Shown here one piece after another: positions 54,275 to 64,000 of a stretch of DNA of 64,000 bases (position 1 is the stretch's first letter; every line of letters begins with the position of its first letter). Source of the stretch: [Clostridium] aerotolerans DSM 5434 (GTDB taxonomy: Bacteria > Bacillota > Clostridia > Lachnospirales > Lachnospiraceae). A model generated the notes under the pieces. The model was not told the origin of the DNA and made no database searches. It was given only the letters and a program-made list of their open reading frames with translations. The stretch is from contig NZ_JHWJ01000012.1 of NCBI RefSeq assembly GCF_000687555.1, positions 112,184-176,183 on the forward strand. The letters are read 5' to 3'. The translations under genes were made by a program, and so were the position numbers.

Positions 54275-55234
54275 CTAAACAATTCCTCTTCCTCTGACTT
54301 TATGACTTGCCTTGTTACATACAAGAACAAACAGACAACCAACCAGAGAGGCTGTAAGCCCTACTGCAGTCGTATAACCATAATCAGGAAGAGCACCGGA
54401 ATTAAATGTTTGTGTATAGATATATGTATGGAGTACATCTGATTTTTGAATAACAGCATCATTTTGCATTACGAAAACTGATTCAAATAAATTCATGACC
54501 TTAGCAAGGTTTAATATAAGCACTGTTATAATGGTGTTATAAAGAGCTGGCATAGTAATGTAGCGCAACCTGCTAAAGCGGCCTGCACCATCCATGGACG
54601 CAGCCTCATAAAGCTCTGGATTGATTCCGGACAGCGTCGCTATGAAAATGATGGTGCCCCACCCCGTATCTTTCCACACGTTGATGGTATAAAACATTCC
54701 CCGCCACCATTCCTTATCCGCCAGAAAATAAATCCCTTCATTGACAATGCCAAGCTTTACTAACACGGAGTTGACTAATCCTGCACTTGTTGGGGAAAGT
54801 ATTAAGGTAAATACAGAGGCAGTTACAACCCATGACATAAAATGAGGCAGATATACAATGGTCTGAGTTATCTTCTTAAACGTTACGGACCTTAGCTCAT
54901 TGAGCATAAGAGAAAGAGCAACAGCCGTAAAAGTATTCAACAGGAGCTTAACAACACTTAATGTAATTGTATTGCCAAAAGCATTCCAAAACCCTGACAT
55001 TTTCATCATTTTCTCAAAATGCTGAAGGCCTACGAATACAGGCTCCTTAATTCCTTTATAAGAATAAAAAGCATATCGGATACCAAACATGGGAAGATAG
55101 TTAAATACTATCGCAAAAATCAGCACCGGTAAGAACATCAAGTAAAATCCCTTGTAGTACCGAAGCGAAACCAGCAACGGCCGTTTATTTTCGCCTGCAG
55201 AATTCACTGCAGGCCCTTTCTTCTTTACATTCAT
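54275..55234 (-). CDS. Carbohydrate ABC transporter permease (LplB-like)
   Basis: 319 residues from ATG 55232-55234, chosen because AGGAAGG lies 8 bases upstream; a longer frame overlaps the binding-protein gene. Six membrane segments and EAA loop LYEAASMDGAGRFSRLRYITMPAL. Pairs with the permease encoded 12 bases downstream. Confidence 0.9.
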   Translation of the reverse strand: MNVKKKGPAVNSAGENKRPLLVSLRYYKGFYLMFLPVLIFAIVFNYLPMFGIRYAFYSYKGIKEPVFVGLQHFEKMMKMSGFWNAFGNTITLSVVKLLLNTFTAVALSLMLNELRSVTFKKITQTIVYLPHFMSWVVTASVFTLILSPTSAGLVNSVLVKLGIVNEGIYFLADKEWWRGMFYTINVWKDTGWGTIIFIATLSGINPELYEAASMDGAGRFSRLRYITMPALYNTIITVLILNLAKVMNLFESVFVMQNDAVIQKSDVLHTYIYTQTFNSGALPDYGYTTAVGLTASLVGCLFVLVCNKASHKVRGRGIV

Positions 55235-55253
55235 ATGCCAAACCTTCCTAAAT

Positions 55254-56840
55254 CTATTTTGCAGCTCCAGCTTCATTCAGAGAGTCTACGATCAGCTTAG
55301 ACCATTCAGCTCCGCCTTCGCTTTCAAACCGCTTGTAAGCCTCATCAATGGATAAGCCCTGAACCACCACATCAGCAACAATAGAGTTCTTTAATGTCGT
55401 TAAATCGCCGTTATAAGTAGCCATTGCCTCGGTAGATGGAATGATAACAGCCGCATGGGAATTTTCATTAAATAATTCCTGAGATACTCTTGCCTCTTCT
55501 TTTACATTGTTCTTACCAGGATCATTGTCCCAGGTCACAATTGCCAGGGTAGGATCAAGGTGCTGCTTGGTATACTGTGTTCCTGGCTTCTCAATGCTTT
55601 CCTTTGTATGGAACTCACCCTCTGCATAGGTATTTCCAAGAATAGTTTCAGCCTTTGTAGACCAGTGTACATCCTCAACTCCATAGCTCCAGAGCATCTG
55701 CATATCACCGCCGTCAAGCATGTTTTCAATAAAATATTTAAATACGCCTTCGGGATTTTCACAGGCAGAAGTAATGGCCCAAACAGGTGCGGTTCCTTCT
55801 TCATAGGTTCCAACCTCTTTAATCGGCTTTAACGGAATCAGCTCTCCGTCTTTTCCATTGGCTTCCAGATTGTTCTTTAAATTGGTGGCCCAGGTACCTG
55901 CCCAGTATGTAAATGCTCCAAATTTATCTTCATAGAACTTATTTCTGCAGTCATTGGTTCCGTTGGTCAGAGTTTCTTTATCAATATATCCTTTGGAATA
56001 AGCATCTCTTAAACGCTCCAGGGCGCCTTTGAAGTTTTCTTTTGTAAAGCCGTCATACCAGACGCCATCTTCGCCCAATGCAAAGTTTGGCTGTGCATCC
56101 TGATAAAATTCAGGAAGGTAATTAGAGGAAGGATCTCCGCCTTTTGCCCCAACCAGTCCGGCTGCGGAAACACCATAGGTATCTCCATTCACACCGTTTC
56201 CATCAGGATCGCCCTCTGTAAATGCCTTCAGCATATTTAAGTACTCATCATAAGTGGTAGGTGCTTCTAATCCACAATTATCTAACCATTTTTTCTTTAC
56301 ATAGGTAAGACATCCGCCTCTTCTTGCATTAGGGAATCCATAAAGCTTTCCGTTAAGCTTTGTGGCTTCAATGACATCTTCCCCTTTTACACGGCCGGAA
56401 GCCTTTAACTCTGAATTATTCCAGGCCTCTGTCATATCCCAAAGAGCACCCTCTTCTGCATAACCGGTATAATAACTACCATTTAAGATAATGACATCTG
56501 GCCAGTTCTCTGGACCGGAAGCAAAGCTTTGACCCAAAACGTCAAAGTAAGCATCGTGATCTGGCTGAATGATTTCTAAATCAATGCCGGTCAATTCTTC
56601 CCACTTTTTCTCGAAAGCATCTCTGTTGTTTGCTTTTGTGGTCACGGTACCGTTTACCATAATCGTGATTTTTTCCGGCTTCTTTACCTCACTTTTTCCA
56701 GTTGTCTCCCCAGTTGCGGAACTGGACTCCGCACTTTCAGCTGTGCCGCTCGTCTTTGAACCAGCCGAACATCCACTTAACGCCATGGTCGCTGCCATGG
56801 TCATGGCCATACCTGCTGCCAGCATTTTCTTTACTCTCAT
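55254..56840 (-). CDS. Oligosaccharide-binding lipoprotein (ABC transporter)
   Basis: 528 residues. Lipoprotein signal ending at ALSGCSAGSK (Cys about 24), Ser/Thr-rich linker, then a family 1-type solute-binding fold (EKITIMVNGTVTTKANNRD, WPDVIILNGSYYTGYAEEG, GKLYGFPNARRG). First gene of the second hemicellulose operon, divergent from the membrane AraC regulator that probably controls it. Confidence 0.9.
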   Translation of the reverse strand: MRVKKMLAAGMAMTMAATMALSGCSAGSKTSGTAESAESSSATGETTGKSEVKKPEKITIMVNGTVTTKANNRDAFEKKWEELTGIDLEIIQPDHDAYFDVLGQSFASGPENWPDVIILNGSYYTGYAEEGALWDMTEAWNNSELKASGRVKGEDVIEATKLNGKLYGFPNARRGGCLTYVKKKWLDNCGLEAPTTYDEYLNMLKAFTEGDPDGNGVNGDTYGVSAAGLVGAKGGDPSSNYLPEFYQDAQPNFALGEDGVWYDGFTKENFKGALERLRDAYSKGYIDKETLTNGTNDCRNKFYEDKFGAFTYWAGTWATNLKNNLEANGKDGELIPLKPIKEVGTYEEGTAPVWAITSACENPEGVFKYFIENMLDGGDMQMLWSYGVEDVHWSTKAETILGNTYAEGEFHTKESIEKPGTQYTKQHLDPTLAIVTWDNDPGKNNVKEEARVSQELFNENSHAAVIIPSTEAMATYNGDLTTLKNSIVADVVVQGLSIDEAYKRFESEGGAEWSKLIVDSLNEAGAAK

Positions 56841-56887
56841 CTGAAACCTCCCAATATATTATTTGTGTACGTCTTCGACGCTACGCC

Positions 56888-56916
56888 ATCATATCATTGG
56901 AAGTCTGTGATATCAA
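56888..56916 (-). promoter_or_regulatory. Promoter of the second hemicellulose operon
   Basis: Minus-strand TTGATA, 17-base spacer, TATGAT, about 50 bases upstream of the lipoprotein start. An inverted repeat GTCTGT-N7-ACAGAC (56903-56921) covers the -35 box and may be an operator. Confidence 0.6.
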
Positions 56917-56921
56917 CAGAC

Positions 56922-57161
56922 ACTTTTTCATTTCATTGTTCATTTTTATCTTATTGCTGTTTTACATCCTTTTTTTCTTATGCAGTTTACACATCGCTTT
57001 TACTTGAAATCCATTTTTTTCTTGATTCTCTTATCAAATATCCCATTTTATAACGTACATTATTTACTTTCAGTGTACAGTTTTTAAATATTGGGGTGGT
57101 TTTATTGCTTTTACGACTGTTTCATACTATAATTTCCTCATACGAAAAAGGAACGGTGCTC
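56922..57161. other. Divergent intergenic region
   Basis: AT-rich spacer between the lipoprotein promoter and the AraC-type regulator start. I see no further gene and no confident plus-strand promoter. Confidence 0.5.
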
Positions 57162-59438
57162 ATGAAAACTTACAACAAGCAGACTCAGGACATACCATAC
57201 AAAAATCACTTAATGTTCTCCTACACCATCTTTCTGGCAATGATTCTCGTCATCGGCATCATACTGTATTACAATTCCTCCGGACAGGTCAAAAAAGGAA
57301 TCAATCAGCAAAACCGTCTTACTCTGTCAGCTTCGGTCACACAGCTTGACAGTTCTATGGAACTGATGAATGCAGCGGTAAAGCAGGTCTCCTCCAACCG
57401 TTTTTTCAACAATTTGTCAAACCTTTCCGGAACGGAAGACAATGACTTTTATTATCTGGGCTACCAGACCCAGCTAAGTTTAAAAGCCATCACTCCTGTG
57501 GAGGTGCTGCTGCCAATCAGCAACTCTTTTATTTTTATGGAAAAAAGCAGGTACGTGGTTTCCTCTACCTTGTTTTCTGACTTTCGTTTTTTTGTGATGA
57601 ACAATGCAAAATATCGGTTAGATCCAGAAGCCTTCTCTAATGCTCTGTTAGACGAAAAGCAATGGAACCGTTTTATTCCCATGTCCGACTTTAAAGGAGA
57701 CTCGAAAAACTATCTTTTCGTTTATCCCCTTTTAAATCCCCTTCGTTCTGAGAATAAGCCAGTCTCCGTTTTATGCTATCTGTTTGACTATGACCTGATC
57801 AATGAATTTTTTTCCGGTATCAACTTATACGGAGACGGATACTTAACCGCCTATAATAAAAATGGATCCCAGATGTTCTTTTTATCTGACGGCAGCCCAT
57901 CAGACTCCTATGAGACCCTGAATAAGCTGGAGTATACAGACCAGATCGCTCATATGATCTCAAGGGAAAACCGCCAGGAAATGCTTGTTACAACCGTTTC
58001 TTCCTCTTATAATGGCTGGACGTATTATCTGGTTCAGCCAGAGGACAGCGCATATTATTCCATCACCTCGTCCCAGCGCTTCTTTACTATAATCACCATT
58101 TTCGCTTTTGTTTTCGGGGGCGTGATTACTATCATATTCTCATCCAAAGGAAGCCGGTATTTAGCCCAGCTTTACAATGAGCTGGTATTGAAGGAATCCG
58201 TGGCCTCCTCTCTGAACCAGATTGTAGAAAAACAAAAGCCAATGGTCATAGAATCCTATATGAGACGGATCATGGAGGGAAGCATTACCACCAATGAAGA
58301 AAAGGAATACATAATCAATGAGCTTGGCTTAGAACAGCCAGAGGTGAAATACCATGTCCTTTATACCGAGGTGTCTCCTTCTGAGTCAGGAAACATTCAT
58401 TCCAGGGATATGGAGCTTTTGATCCAGAATTATGATACCCTGGTGCGAGAGGCCCTTACCCGCTACTATCCGAATACCGGATATATTTACAAGCCTTCGG
58501 ACCGGGTATTCGCCACTCTTATTTCTTCGGATAGATCAGTTCCCTATGAAACCATTGCAGGAAAGAATAAAGCTACCTTTATAGAGCTTCACAATGAGCT
58601 TCTGGAAAAATACGGCATCTGGATTCAGGGAGGCCTTGGAGACAGAAACAGTATGATTTCCTATACCTGGAAATCATATCAGCAGGCAAAGGAAACGAAA
58701 TCCATCACCACCAAGGACCAATATGTCCTAAGCTGTGATATCAATCAATCCAATGATGTTTACTACTATCCGGAAAGTCTTTCCGTCCAGCTCAGCGGAT
58801 TTATCTCCAGCGGAAACAAGGATCAGGTTCAGGAGCTGTTTAAGCTGATTCGAAATGAAAACACAAAAAAGAAAAACTTATCCTATACCCAGAAGGGGTG
58901 GCTGGTATCTGACGTGCGGGCAACGGTATTTAAAAAACGGCACAACATTCTTACGGCAGGGATGCCCCAGGAAAAGCTACAGCTATTGGATATCATTGAC
59001 AAGCAGTTTGAAGGGGAAATGAGCTTAAGCATTTTAGAGACCATTGCCCTGGAGCTTTGCGATGTGTGCCGTTCCGAGGGCAACGAGCTGATTTTAAGTA
59101 TTCAGGAGTACATCAACAGCAATTACCATGATCCGGATCTGTGCCTGACAAAGATTTCCGATGAATTTGGAATTTCAGAAAATTATTTCAGCTATCTCTT
59201 TAAAAAAGAGGTATCGGAGAATTTCTCCATTTATTTAGAACGGCTTCGAATGGCGAAAGCAAAGGAGATCATCACAGAATCCGATGCTGGCCTGTCTACC
59301 TTATACCAGTATATCGGCTATAACAATGCGGCCTCCTTCCGCCGTGCATTTAAGAAAAATTTTGGTGTATCACCAAAGGAAATGAGGGATAACGTCAATG
59401 CAAAACAACATGGAAACCATCCTGAAAAAAACGTCTGA
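57162..59438 (+). CDS. Membrane-bound AraC-family regulator with extracellular sensor domain
   Basis: 758 residues from ATG 57162 (AAAAAGGA 9 bases upstream; a GTG at 57096 is less likely). Two membrane segments (about 18-38 and about 300-322) bracket an extracellular region like Cache sensor domains. A linker (SVASSLNQIVEKQKP...) leads to a C-terminal AraC DNA-binding domain (IQEYINSNYHDPDLCLTKIS, ISENYFSYLFKKEVSENF, GYNNAASFRRAFKKNFGVSP). Such single-protein sensors usually control the adjacent CUT1 transporter operon, here divergent. The ligand is probably a plant oligosaccharide; that is inferred. Confidence 0.87.
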   Translation: MKTYNKQTQDIPYKNHLMFSYTIFLAMILVIGIILYYNSSGQVKKGINQQNRLTLSASVTQLDSSMELMNAAVKQVSSNRFFNNLSNLSGTEDNDFYYLGYQTQLSLKAITPVEVLLPISNSFIFMEKSRYVVSSTLFSDFRFFVMNNAKYRLDPEAFSNALLDEKQWNRFIPMSDFKGDSKNYLFVYPLLNPLRSENKPVSVLCYLFDYDLINEFFSGINLYGDGYLTAYNKNGSQMFFLSDGSPSDSYETLNKLEYTDQIAHMISRENRQEMLVTTVSSSYNGWTYYLVQPEDSAYYSITSSQRFFTIITIFAFVFGGVITIIFSSKGSRYLAQLYNELVLKESVASSLNQIVEKQKPMVIESYMRRIMEGSITTNEEKEYIINELGLEQPEVKYHVLYTEVSPSESGNIHSRDMELLIQNYDTLVREALTRYYPNTGYIYKPSDRVFATLISSDRSVPYETIAGKNKATFIELHNELLEKYGIWIQGGLGDRNSMISYTWKSYQQAKETKSITTKDQYVLSCDINQSNDVYYYPESLSVQLSGFISSGNKDQVQELFKLIRNENTKKKNLSYTQKGWLVSDVRATVFKKRHNILTAGMPQEKLQLLDIIDKQFEGEMSLSILETIALELCDVCRSEGNELILSIQEYINSNYHDPDLCLTKISDEFGISENYFSYLFKKEVSENFSIYLERLRMAKAKEIITESDAGLSTLYQYIGYNNAASFRRAFKKNFGVSPKEMRDNVNAKQHGNHPEKNV

Positions 59439-60762
59439 GGAGATATGGAACAGCCTCTTAAATAGCGGACTTCCCATTCACAGCTTTCTTATGGACTGGA
59501 ACGGACAGCTGATAAAGGAAGTATATCAGGCTCCCTATGAAAAAGAAGATTACCACCGCATGTTCTCCATTACCAAAAGTCTTACTTCCATTGCCATTGG
59601 ATTTCTCCTTGATGATGGAAGGATTACTCTGGAGGACAAAATCACCGATTATTTTCCGGAATACTGCTTATCAGGTAGTGCCCATCCCTGGTTACTGGAC
59701 ATGACTATACGCCATATGCTGACCATGGAAACCTGCCATGCTTCTACTACGTATAAAAGAAACCGGGAGAATCACTGGGTAGAAAGCTTTTTTATTACCC
59801 CTCCCTCCCACCGCAGCGGCCAGATTTTCCTATACGATACCTCAGCTAGCCACACCCTGGCGGCTCTTGTTAAGAAGCTGACAGGCTATAGCCTCTTAGA
59901 CTATTTAAGAGAAAAGTGTCTGGATGGGATCGGCTTTTCCAAAGAAGCTTATATCATGAAGGATCCTTTTGGCTCAGATATGGGCGGCACCGGCCTTATG
60001 GCTCTTCCCTCCGATCTTATAAAGCTGGGACGTTTTTGTATGGATACCCTTTATAAAGGACAAGGGGTTTTTGCCAATTACCTTCGGGAAGCGGTTTCCC
60101 TTCAGGTTCCTACCCTTCACTTTGGACAGACCTTGGAAGAACAGCTGGGATATGGCTATCAGTTTTGGCGCATCCGCGATGGCTTTGCCATGTATGGACT
60201 GGGTGGACAGTATGTCCTTTTCTACCCGGAACAGAATCTGGTGTTTGCTATAACGGCTGACACGCAAAACATCAAAGGCGGAAACCAGACAATACTGAAT
60301 ATAATTGGGGATCGTGTGAGAAAACTGGAATCAATAAAGACAGATATGGGGACGCTTCCATATGAGACAGAACAAAAGTTAAGTGATAACCCTCTAAAGG
60401 AATGGAACAGCTCTTACCGGCTTCTGGATAATGAGAAGGAATTTGAGACATTGATTCTCTCTTTTAACCAGTCGGAAGGCCTTCTCATTCTCTCCAGCGT
60501 TAGGAACAGCTTTTCTATCCCATTTTCCTTTACAGAGCTTAAAGTAAGTACTTTACAGGGGTATAACGAAAGGATTGCTGTAAAAGCGGTCTGGGCTGAC
60601 AGCCATACTTTGTACCTGCCAGTACAGATTGTAGGGGAAAGTGTGGGCTCCATTCACATAATGCTCAGTGTCTCAGAAAAGAATATTACTGTCTTTATGA
60701 GGAAAGCGGAGGAATCTCTTTTTACTGAATTTCAGGGATTTTTAGAGGGAATGGTTATTTAA
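59398..60762 (+). CDS. Beta-lactamase-fold serine hydrolase (class C / esterase type)
   Basis: 454 residues. FSITKSLTSIAIGFLLDDG gives the catalytic S-x-x-K; YDTSASHTLAALVKKLTG supplies the Tyr region (Y-D-T-S in place of the usual Y-x-N); GLGGQYVLFYPEQNLV matches the third motif region. This pattern fits class C beta-lactamase-related esterases and peptidases, not a proven antibiotic-degrading enzyme. Overlaps the regulator gene by 41 bases and is co-transcribed with it, so a role in carbohydrate ester cleavage is possible. No signal peptide. Confidence 0.82.
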   Translation: MQNNMETILKKTSEEIWNSLLNSGLPIHSFLMDWNGQLIKEVYQAPYEKEDYHRMFSITKSLTSIAIGFLLDDGRITLEDKITDYFPEYCLSGSAHPWLLDMTIRHMLTMETCHASTTYKRNRENHWVESFFITPPSHRSGQIFLYDTSASHTLAALVKKLTGYSLLDYLREKCLDGIGFSKEAYIMKDPFGSDMGGTGLMALPSDLIKLGRFCMDTLYKGQGVFANYLREAVSLQVPTLHFGQTLEEQLGYGYQFWRIRDGFAMYGLGGQYVLFYPEQNLVFAITADTQNIKGGNQTILNIIGDRVRKLESIKTDMGTLPYETEQKLSDNPLKEWNSSYRLLDNEKEFETLILSFNQSEGLLILSSVRNSFSIPFSFTELKVSTLQGYNERIAVKAVWADSHTLYLPVQIVGESVGSIHIMLSVSEKNITVFMRKAEESLFTEFQGFLEGMVI

Positions 60763-60862
60763 GTTTCGTTGGCTTAAAATAGAATTACTTATATGCAGCA
60801 TTCTAAGATATTGTTTCTCAATTATAATTTTTAAGGACTAATATTAAGAAGGAAGAAGAGCT

Positions 60863-61450
60863 ATGTCAAACAACGCAAAACAGAGAAGAATCATTTTAGA
60901 TTTAGCAATTACTTTAGATGGCTTTATTGAAGGAAAAAATGGTGAAGTTGATTGGTGCATTATGGACCCTGATATGGGATTCACTCATTTTCTGAATGAA
61001 GTTGACACTATCTTATATGGTAGAAAAAGTTACGATTTATGGGGACAATACCTTCCCAAAGAGGAAGACTCCGAGGAAGAAAAAGAAATATGGAAGTTGA
61101 TTCATAATAAAGAGAAATATGTGTTTTCCAGAACTCAGACAAATACTAACAATCAAGCAATATTTATAAATGAAAATATTCTTGAAGAAGTAAACAAATT
61201 GAAGAATCAGCCTGGTAAAGACATTTGGCTGTATGGAGGAGCAAGTCTCATTACAACTTTTATAAATTTAGGACTTGTGGATGAATTCAGATTATCTGTT
61301 CACCCCGTTGTTTTGGGAGAAGGAAAACCATTATTTGTTGATATAAAACAGAGAATGAATTTAAACATGATTAATATCAGAAAATTCTCCTCTGGTGTTG
61401 TACAACTAATCTATCATTGGAATGGGAATGAATTCTTAACAGAGTCATAA
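60863..61450 (+). CDS. RibD C-terminal/dihydrofolate reductase-like protein
   Basis: 195 residues. RRIILDLAITLDGFIEGKNG, ILYGRKSYDLWGQYLP, YVFSRTQT, KDIWLYGGASLITTFINLGLVDEF and HPVVLGEGKPLF are standard for the DHFR-like RibD_C family found as single-domain reductases of unknown substrate. The gene is more AT-rich than its neighbours. GGAAGAAGAG ribosome binding site. No operon partners. Confidence 0.88.
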   Translation: MSNNAKQRRIILDLAITLDGFIEGKNGEVDWCIMDPDMGFTHFLNEVDTILYGRKSYDLWGQYLPKEEDSEEEKEIWKLIHNKEKYVFSRTQTNTNNQAIFINENILEEVNKLKNQPGKDIWLYGGASLITTFINLGLVDEFRLSVHPVVLGEGKPLFVDIKQRMNLNMINIRKFSSGVVQLIYHWNGNEFLTES

Positions 61451-61456
61451 ATAATA

Positions 61457-61495
61457 GGAAGCCATTGGATCGTTGTCCGATGACTTCCTTCTTTT
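61457..61495. terminator. Terminator between convergent genes
   Basis: GGAAG-C-CAT-T-GGA paired with TCC-G-ATG-A-CTTCC, followed by TTCTTTTC on the plus strand. Confidence 0.7.
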
Positions 61496-61519
61496 CTATC
61501 TGTAATCCGGGAAATGGTC

Positions 61520-61924
61520 TTATTCTATCTCGCCTGCATTTGCCATGTTTCTTGTATGCAGTACGCCCCCTTCAATAATAAAAAGCCCGCTCTTACTTCT
61601 CATAACGGAGTAATACTCTTCTTCCCCATGAGACAGGCCGTAGACGATTTGAACGGTCTTCCAATTGCTCCTGTAAATATTCCCTACTTTTGTAATCTCC
61701 GGTATTTCCTCCGTTCGGCTTACCTCCACCATATTTTTATTGCCCACCATGTTTACATAATTGTACCTTGTAATTGTGATGGATAACATAAGCCCCATGG
61801 CCAGAAATCCAAATAATCCCGTTAGCATAACCCATTCTTTCCCAATAAAAAAGAGGACGAATAATAGAATCATAATGATGATATATATGATTCCAAACGC
61901 TGTAATTCCCACTATATTTGTCAT
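61520..61924 (-). CDS. Small membrane protein of unknown function
   Basis: 134 residues from ATG 61922-61924. Two membrane segments (IVGITAFGIIYIIIMILLFVLFF-like, and VMLTGLFGFLAMGLMLSITI) are followed by a soluble part of about 80 residues (NMVEVSRTEEIPEITKVGNI, then SVMRSKSGLFIIEGGVLHT). No family recognised. AGGGG precedes the start by 8 bases. Confidence 0.6.
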   Translation of the reverse strand: MTNIVGITAFGIIYIIIMILLFVLFFIGKEWVMLTGLFGFLAMGLMLSITITRYNYVNMVGNKNMVEVSRTEEIPEITKVGNIYRSNWKTVQIVYGLSHGEEEYYSVMRSKSGLFIIEGGVLHTRNMANAGEIE

Positions 61925-62245
61925 ATCTCCCACCCCTATATTCCATCTGTTTCTTGTGTGCTGTCAAACGAAATGAATATACTTTTTTACTTAACCCTAC
62001 ACCTCTTTTCTCCTGTTAAAATCATACCATAATATTAATAAAATTAACATATAAATCCTTGTTTTTTTCCTAAAATTTTACAGTTTCTAAGTTCTTTTTC
62101 TACCTGAAATATTTGATCTGAGCAAAAATATTTTTGTCTCTCAGTTACTACATCATGGATTCTTTTTTTGACTTATGTTACTATTATGAAAATACGTTAT
62201 AATCAGAATATGGTAAAACCACCTGTTGAGAAAGGATTGATTGTT
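61925..62245. other. AT-rich intergenic region
   Basis: Upstream spacer of the alpha/beta hydrolase gene and the small membrane protein gene. A TTGACT at about 62168 is badly spaced from the nearest TATAAT. No gene seen. Confidence 0.5.
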
Positions 62246-62947
62246 ATGAAAAAAAAACGGAAAGCAATTCTCCTCATTCTGTCCGCCCTAACGATAACGC
62301 TTATCATTGTGTTTTATCTATATGTATCTGATTATTATAGAGCTGACACTGTCGCTGTGGAGGCTTTAAATCAGGATTTGATAAATAATAAAGCGTTTAT
62401 TAAAAATGATCTCATTATAATACCTTCCAGAACTGAATCTGATTCCGCACTCATTTTTTACCCCGGAGGAAAAGTGGAGGCGTCAGCATACTATCCCCTT
62501 CTCTCCCGGCTTGCAGATAATGGCATTACCTGCGTCTTAGTTAAAATGCCATTTCATCTTGCTTTCTTTGATTACTCTGCCGCAGACAGAGTCTTTGATA
62601 CCCTGCCAGACATTAAAAACTGGTATATCGGAGGTCATTCCCTTGGTGGGGCCATGGCAAGTAAATATATGTCTGAGCATCCAGGGAAATTAAAGGGACT
62701 TATTCTGCTTGGAGCTTATGTTTATGGGGATGTGCCGTCATCTAAGGCATTGACTATCTATGGAACGAAAGACGGCGTCTTAAGCAAGGAGAAAATCAAA
62801 GAATCTGACCTCCAGCTTCCTTTGACGGGAGGAAATCATGCCAACTTTGGCAATTACGGAAATCAAAAAGGGGATGAGGAGGCGGATATCAGCAGAGAAT
62901 TACAACAACAGAAAACGGTAAAGGCTGTGGAGGAGTTTATTGAGTAG
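62246..62947 (+). CDS. Alpha/beta hydrolase, membrane-anchored
   Basis: 233 residues from ATG 62246 (GAAAGGA upstream); the frame extends 26 codons further without a ribosome binding site. N-terminal membrane segment (about 6-26), then an alpha/beta hydrolase fold: ALIFYPGGKVEASAYYPLLS, nucleophile in YIGGHSLGGAMASKYM, late Asp in IYGTKDGVL and His in LTGGNHANFGNYG. Resembles the dienelactone-hydrolase-like family of small extracytoplasmic hydrolases. Substrate unknown. Confidence 0.85.
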   Translation: MKKKRKAILLILSALTITLIIVFYLYVSDYYRADTVAVEALNQDLINNKAFIKNDLIIIPSRTESDSALIFYPGGKVEASAYYPLLSRLADNGITCVLVKMPFHLAFFDYSAADRVFDTLPDIKNWYIGGHSLGGAMASKYMSEHPGKLKGLILLGAYVYGDVPSSKALTIYGTKDGVLSKEKIKESDLQLPLTGGNHANFGNYGNQKGDEEADISRELQQQKTVKAVEEFIE

Positions 62948-62969
62948 ATGGTTCGTTCACTTACTAATT

Positions 62970-63020
62970 AACCGCCAGCCCCAATCCTCGTAATGTCGAT
63001 TGGGGCAAGGCGGTTTTTAT
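62970..63020. terminator. Strong terminator between convergent genes
   Basis: ACCGCC-A-GCCCCAATC paired with GATTGGGGC-AA-GGCGGT, followed by TTTTTATTG. Ends the hydrolase transcript and may also serve the collagen-like gene. Confidence 0.88.
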
Positions 63021-63101
63021 TGTTTGTATATTACATATTTCGTTTATAAAAATACAAGCTTAGCATATAGTTTCTAGTTTGAAAGGTTCATCATTGGCTT
63101 C

Positions 63102-64000
<899 letters not shown>

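Noticed and set aside
59398..60762. Antibiotic-inactivating class C beta-lactamase as partner of BlaR1
   Set aside because: No signal peptide, a Y-D-T-S in place of Y-x-N, and co-transcription with a carbohydrate regulator 37 kb away from blaR1.

Overview
The window looks like a chromosomal segment of an anaerobic, spore-forming Firmicute of the Clostridium/Lacrimispora (Lachnospiraceae) type. This is inferred from the Clostridium pasteurianum-like nitrogenase genes (nifN-B fusion, split homocitrate synthase, 102-residue [2Fe-2S] ferredoxin), strong AGGAGG ribosome binding sites, a BclA-like collagen protein typical of spore surfaces, and many intracellular hemicellulose-degrading enzymes. 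No rRNA, tRNA, CRISPR array or insertion sequence was recognised.

Region 1 (1-550): the start of an AAA-type ATP-binding protein runs off the left edge. It is followed by a small methyltransferase remnant and a strong hairpin.

Region 2 (555-14660, minus strand): one tightly packed molybdenum nitrogenase operon, nifH-nifI1-nifI2-nifD-nifK-nifE-nifN-B-fdx-nifV(omega)-nifV(alpha), followed by four unusual genes: a degenerate GroEL-like chaperonin, a PqqD-like (RRE) protein, an AnfO-like protein and a repeat protein with a cysteine-rich tail. This tail cassette is the best candidate for an undescribed system, probably a nitrogenase maturation or protection module. The operon has its own promoter and a large leader hairpin. 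Upstream lie mop and the molybdate transporter modABC, with a divergent regulator made of an excisionase-type helix-turn-helix and a periplasmic-binding-like domain. Together these supply and sense the metal for the cofactor.

Region 3 (19164-33546): an MFS transporter; a BlaI/BlaR1-type beta-lactam sensing pair; an alpha/beta hydrolase; a beta-glucoside PTS operon (licT-type antiterminator, PTS IIBCA, 6-phospho-beta-glucosidase) with a clear RAT/terminator switch; and an operon of two class B penicillin-binding proteins, one of them MecA-like. The PBP promoter carries a near-copy of the BlaI operator at almost the same place as in the blaI promoter, suggesting a mec-like resistance circuit without a beta-lactamase.

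Region 4 (33917-48767, minus strand): a xylan/arabinoxylan locus with an AraC regulator, two paralogous GH43 enzymes, a type B carboxylesterase, a CE1 feruloyl/acetyl esterase, a GH39 beta-xylosidase, an oligosaccharide ABC transporter (lipoprotein plus two permeases) and a GH120-type beta-helix xylosidase. The enzymes show no signal peptides, so imported oligosaccharides are probably cut in the cytoplasm. Two promoters in this locus share the same element at the same distance from the -10 box.

Region 5 (49456-60762): a second hemicellulose locus with a second ABC transporter, two GH43 enzymes (one with an N-terminal ankyrin-like segment) and an SGNH acetylesterase, divergent from a membrane-bound AraC-type regulator and a beta-lactamase-fold serine hydrolase.

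Region 6 (60863-64000): a RibD/DHFR-like protein, a small membrane protein, an alpha/beta hydrolase and the 3' part of a collagen-like, BclA-type surface protein that continues past the right edge.
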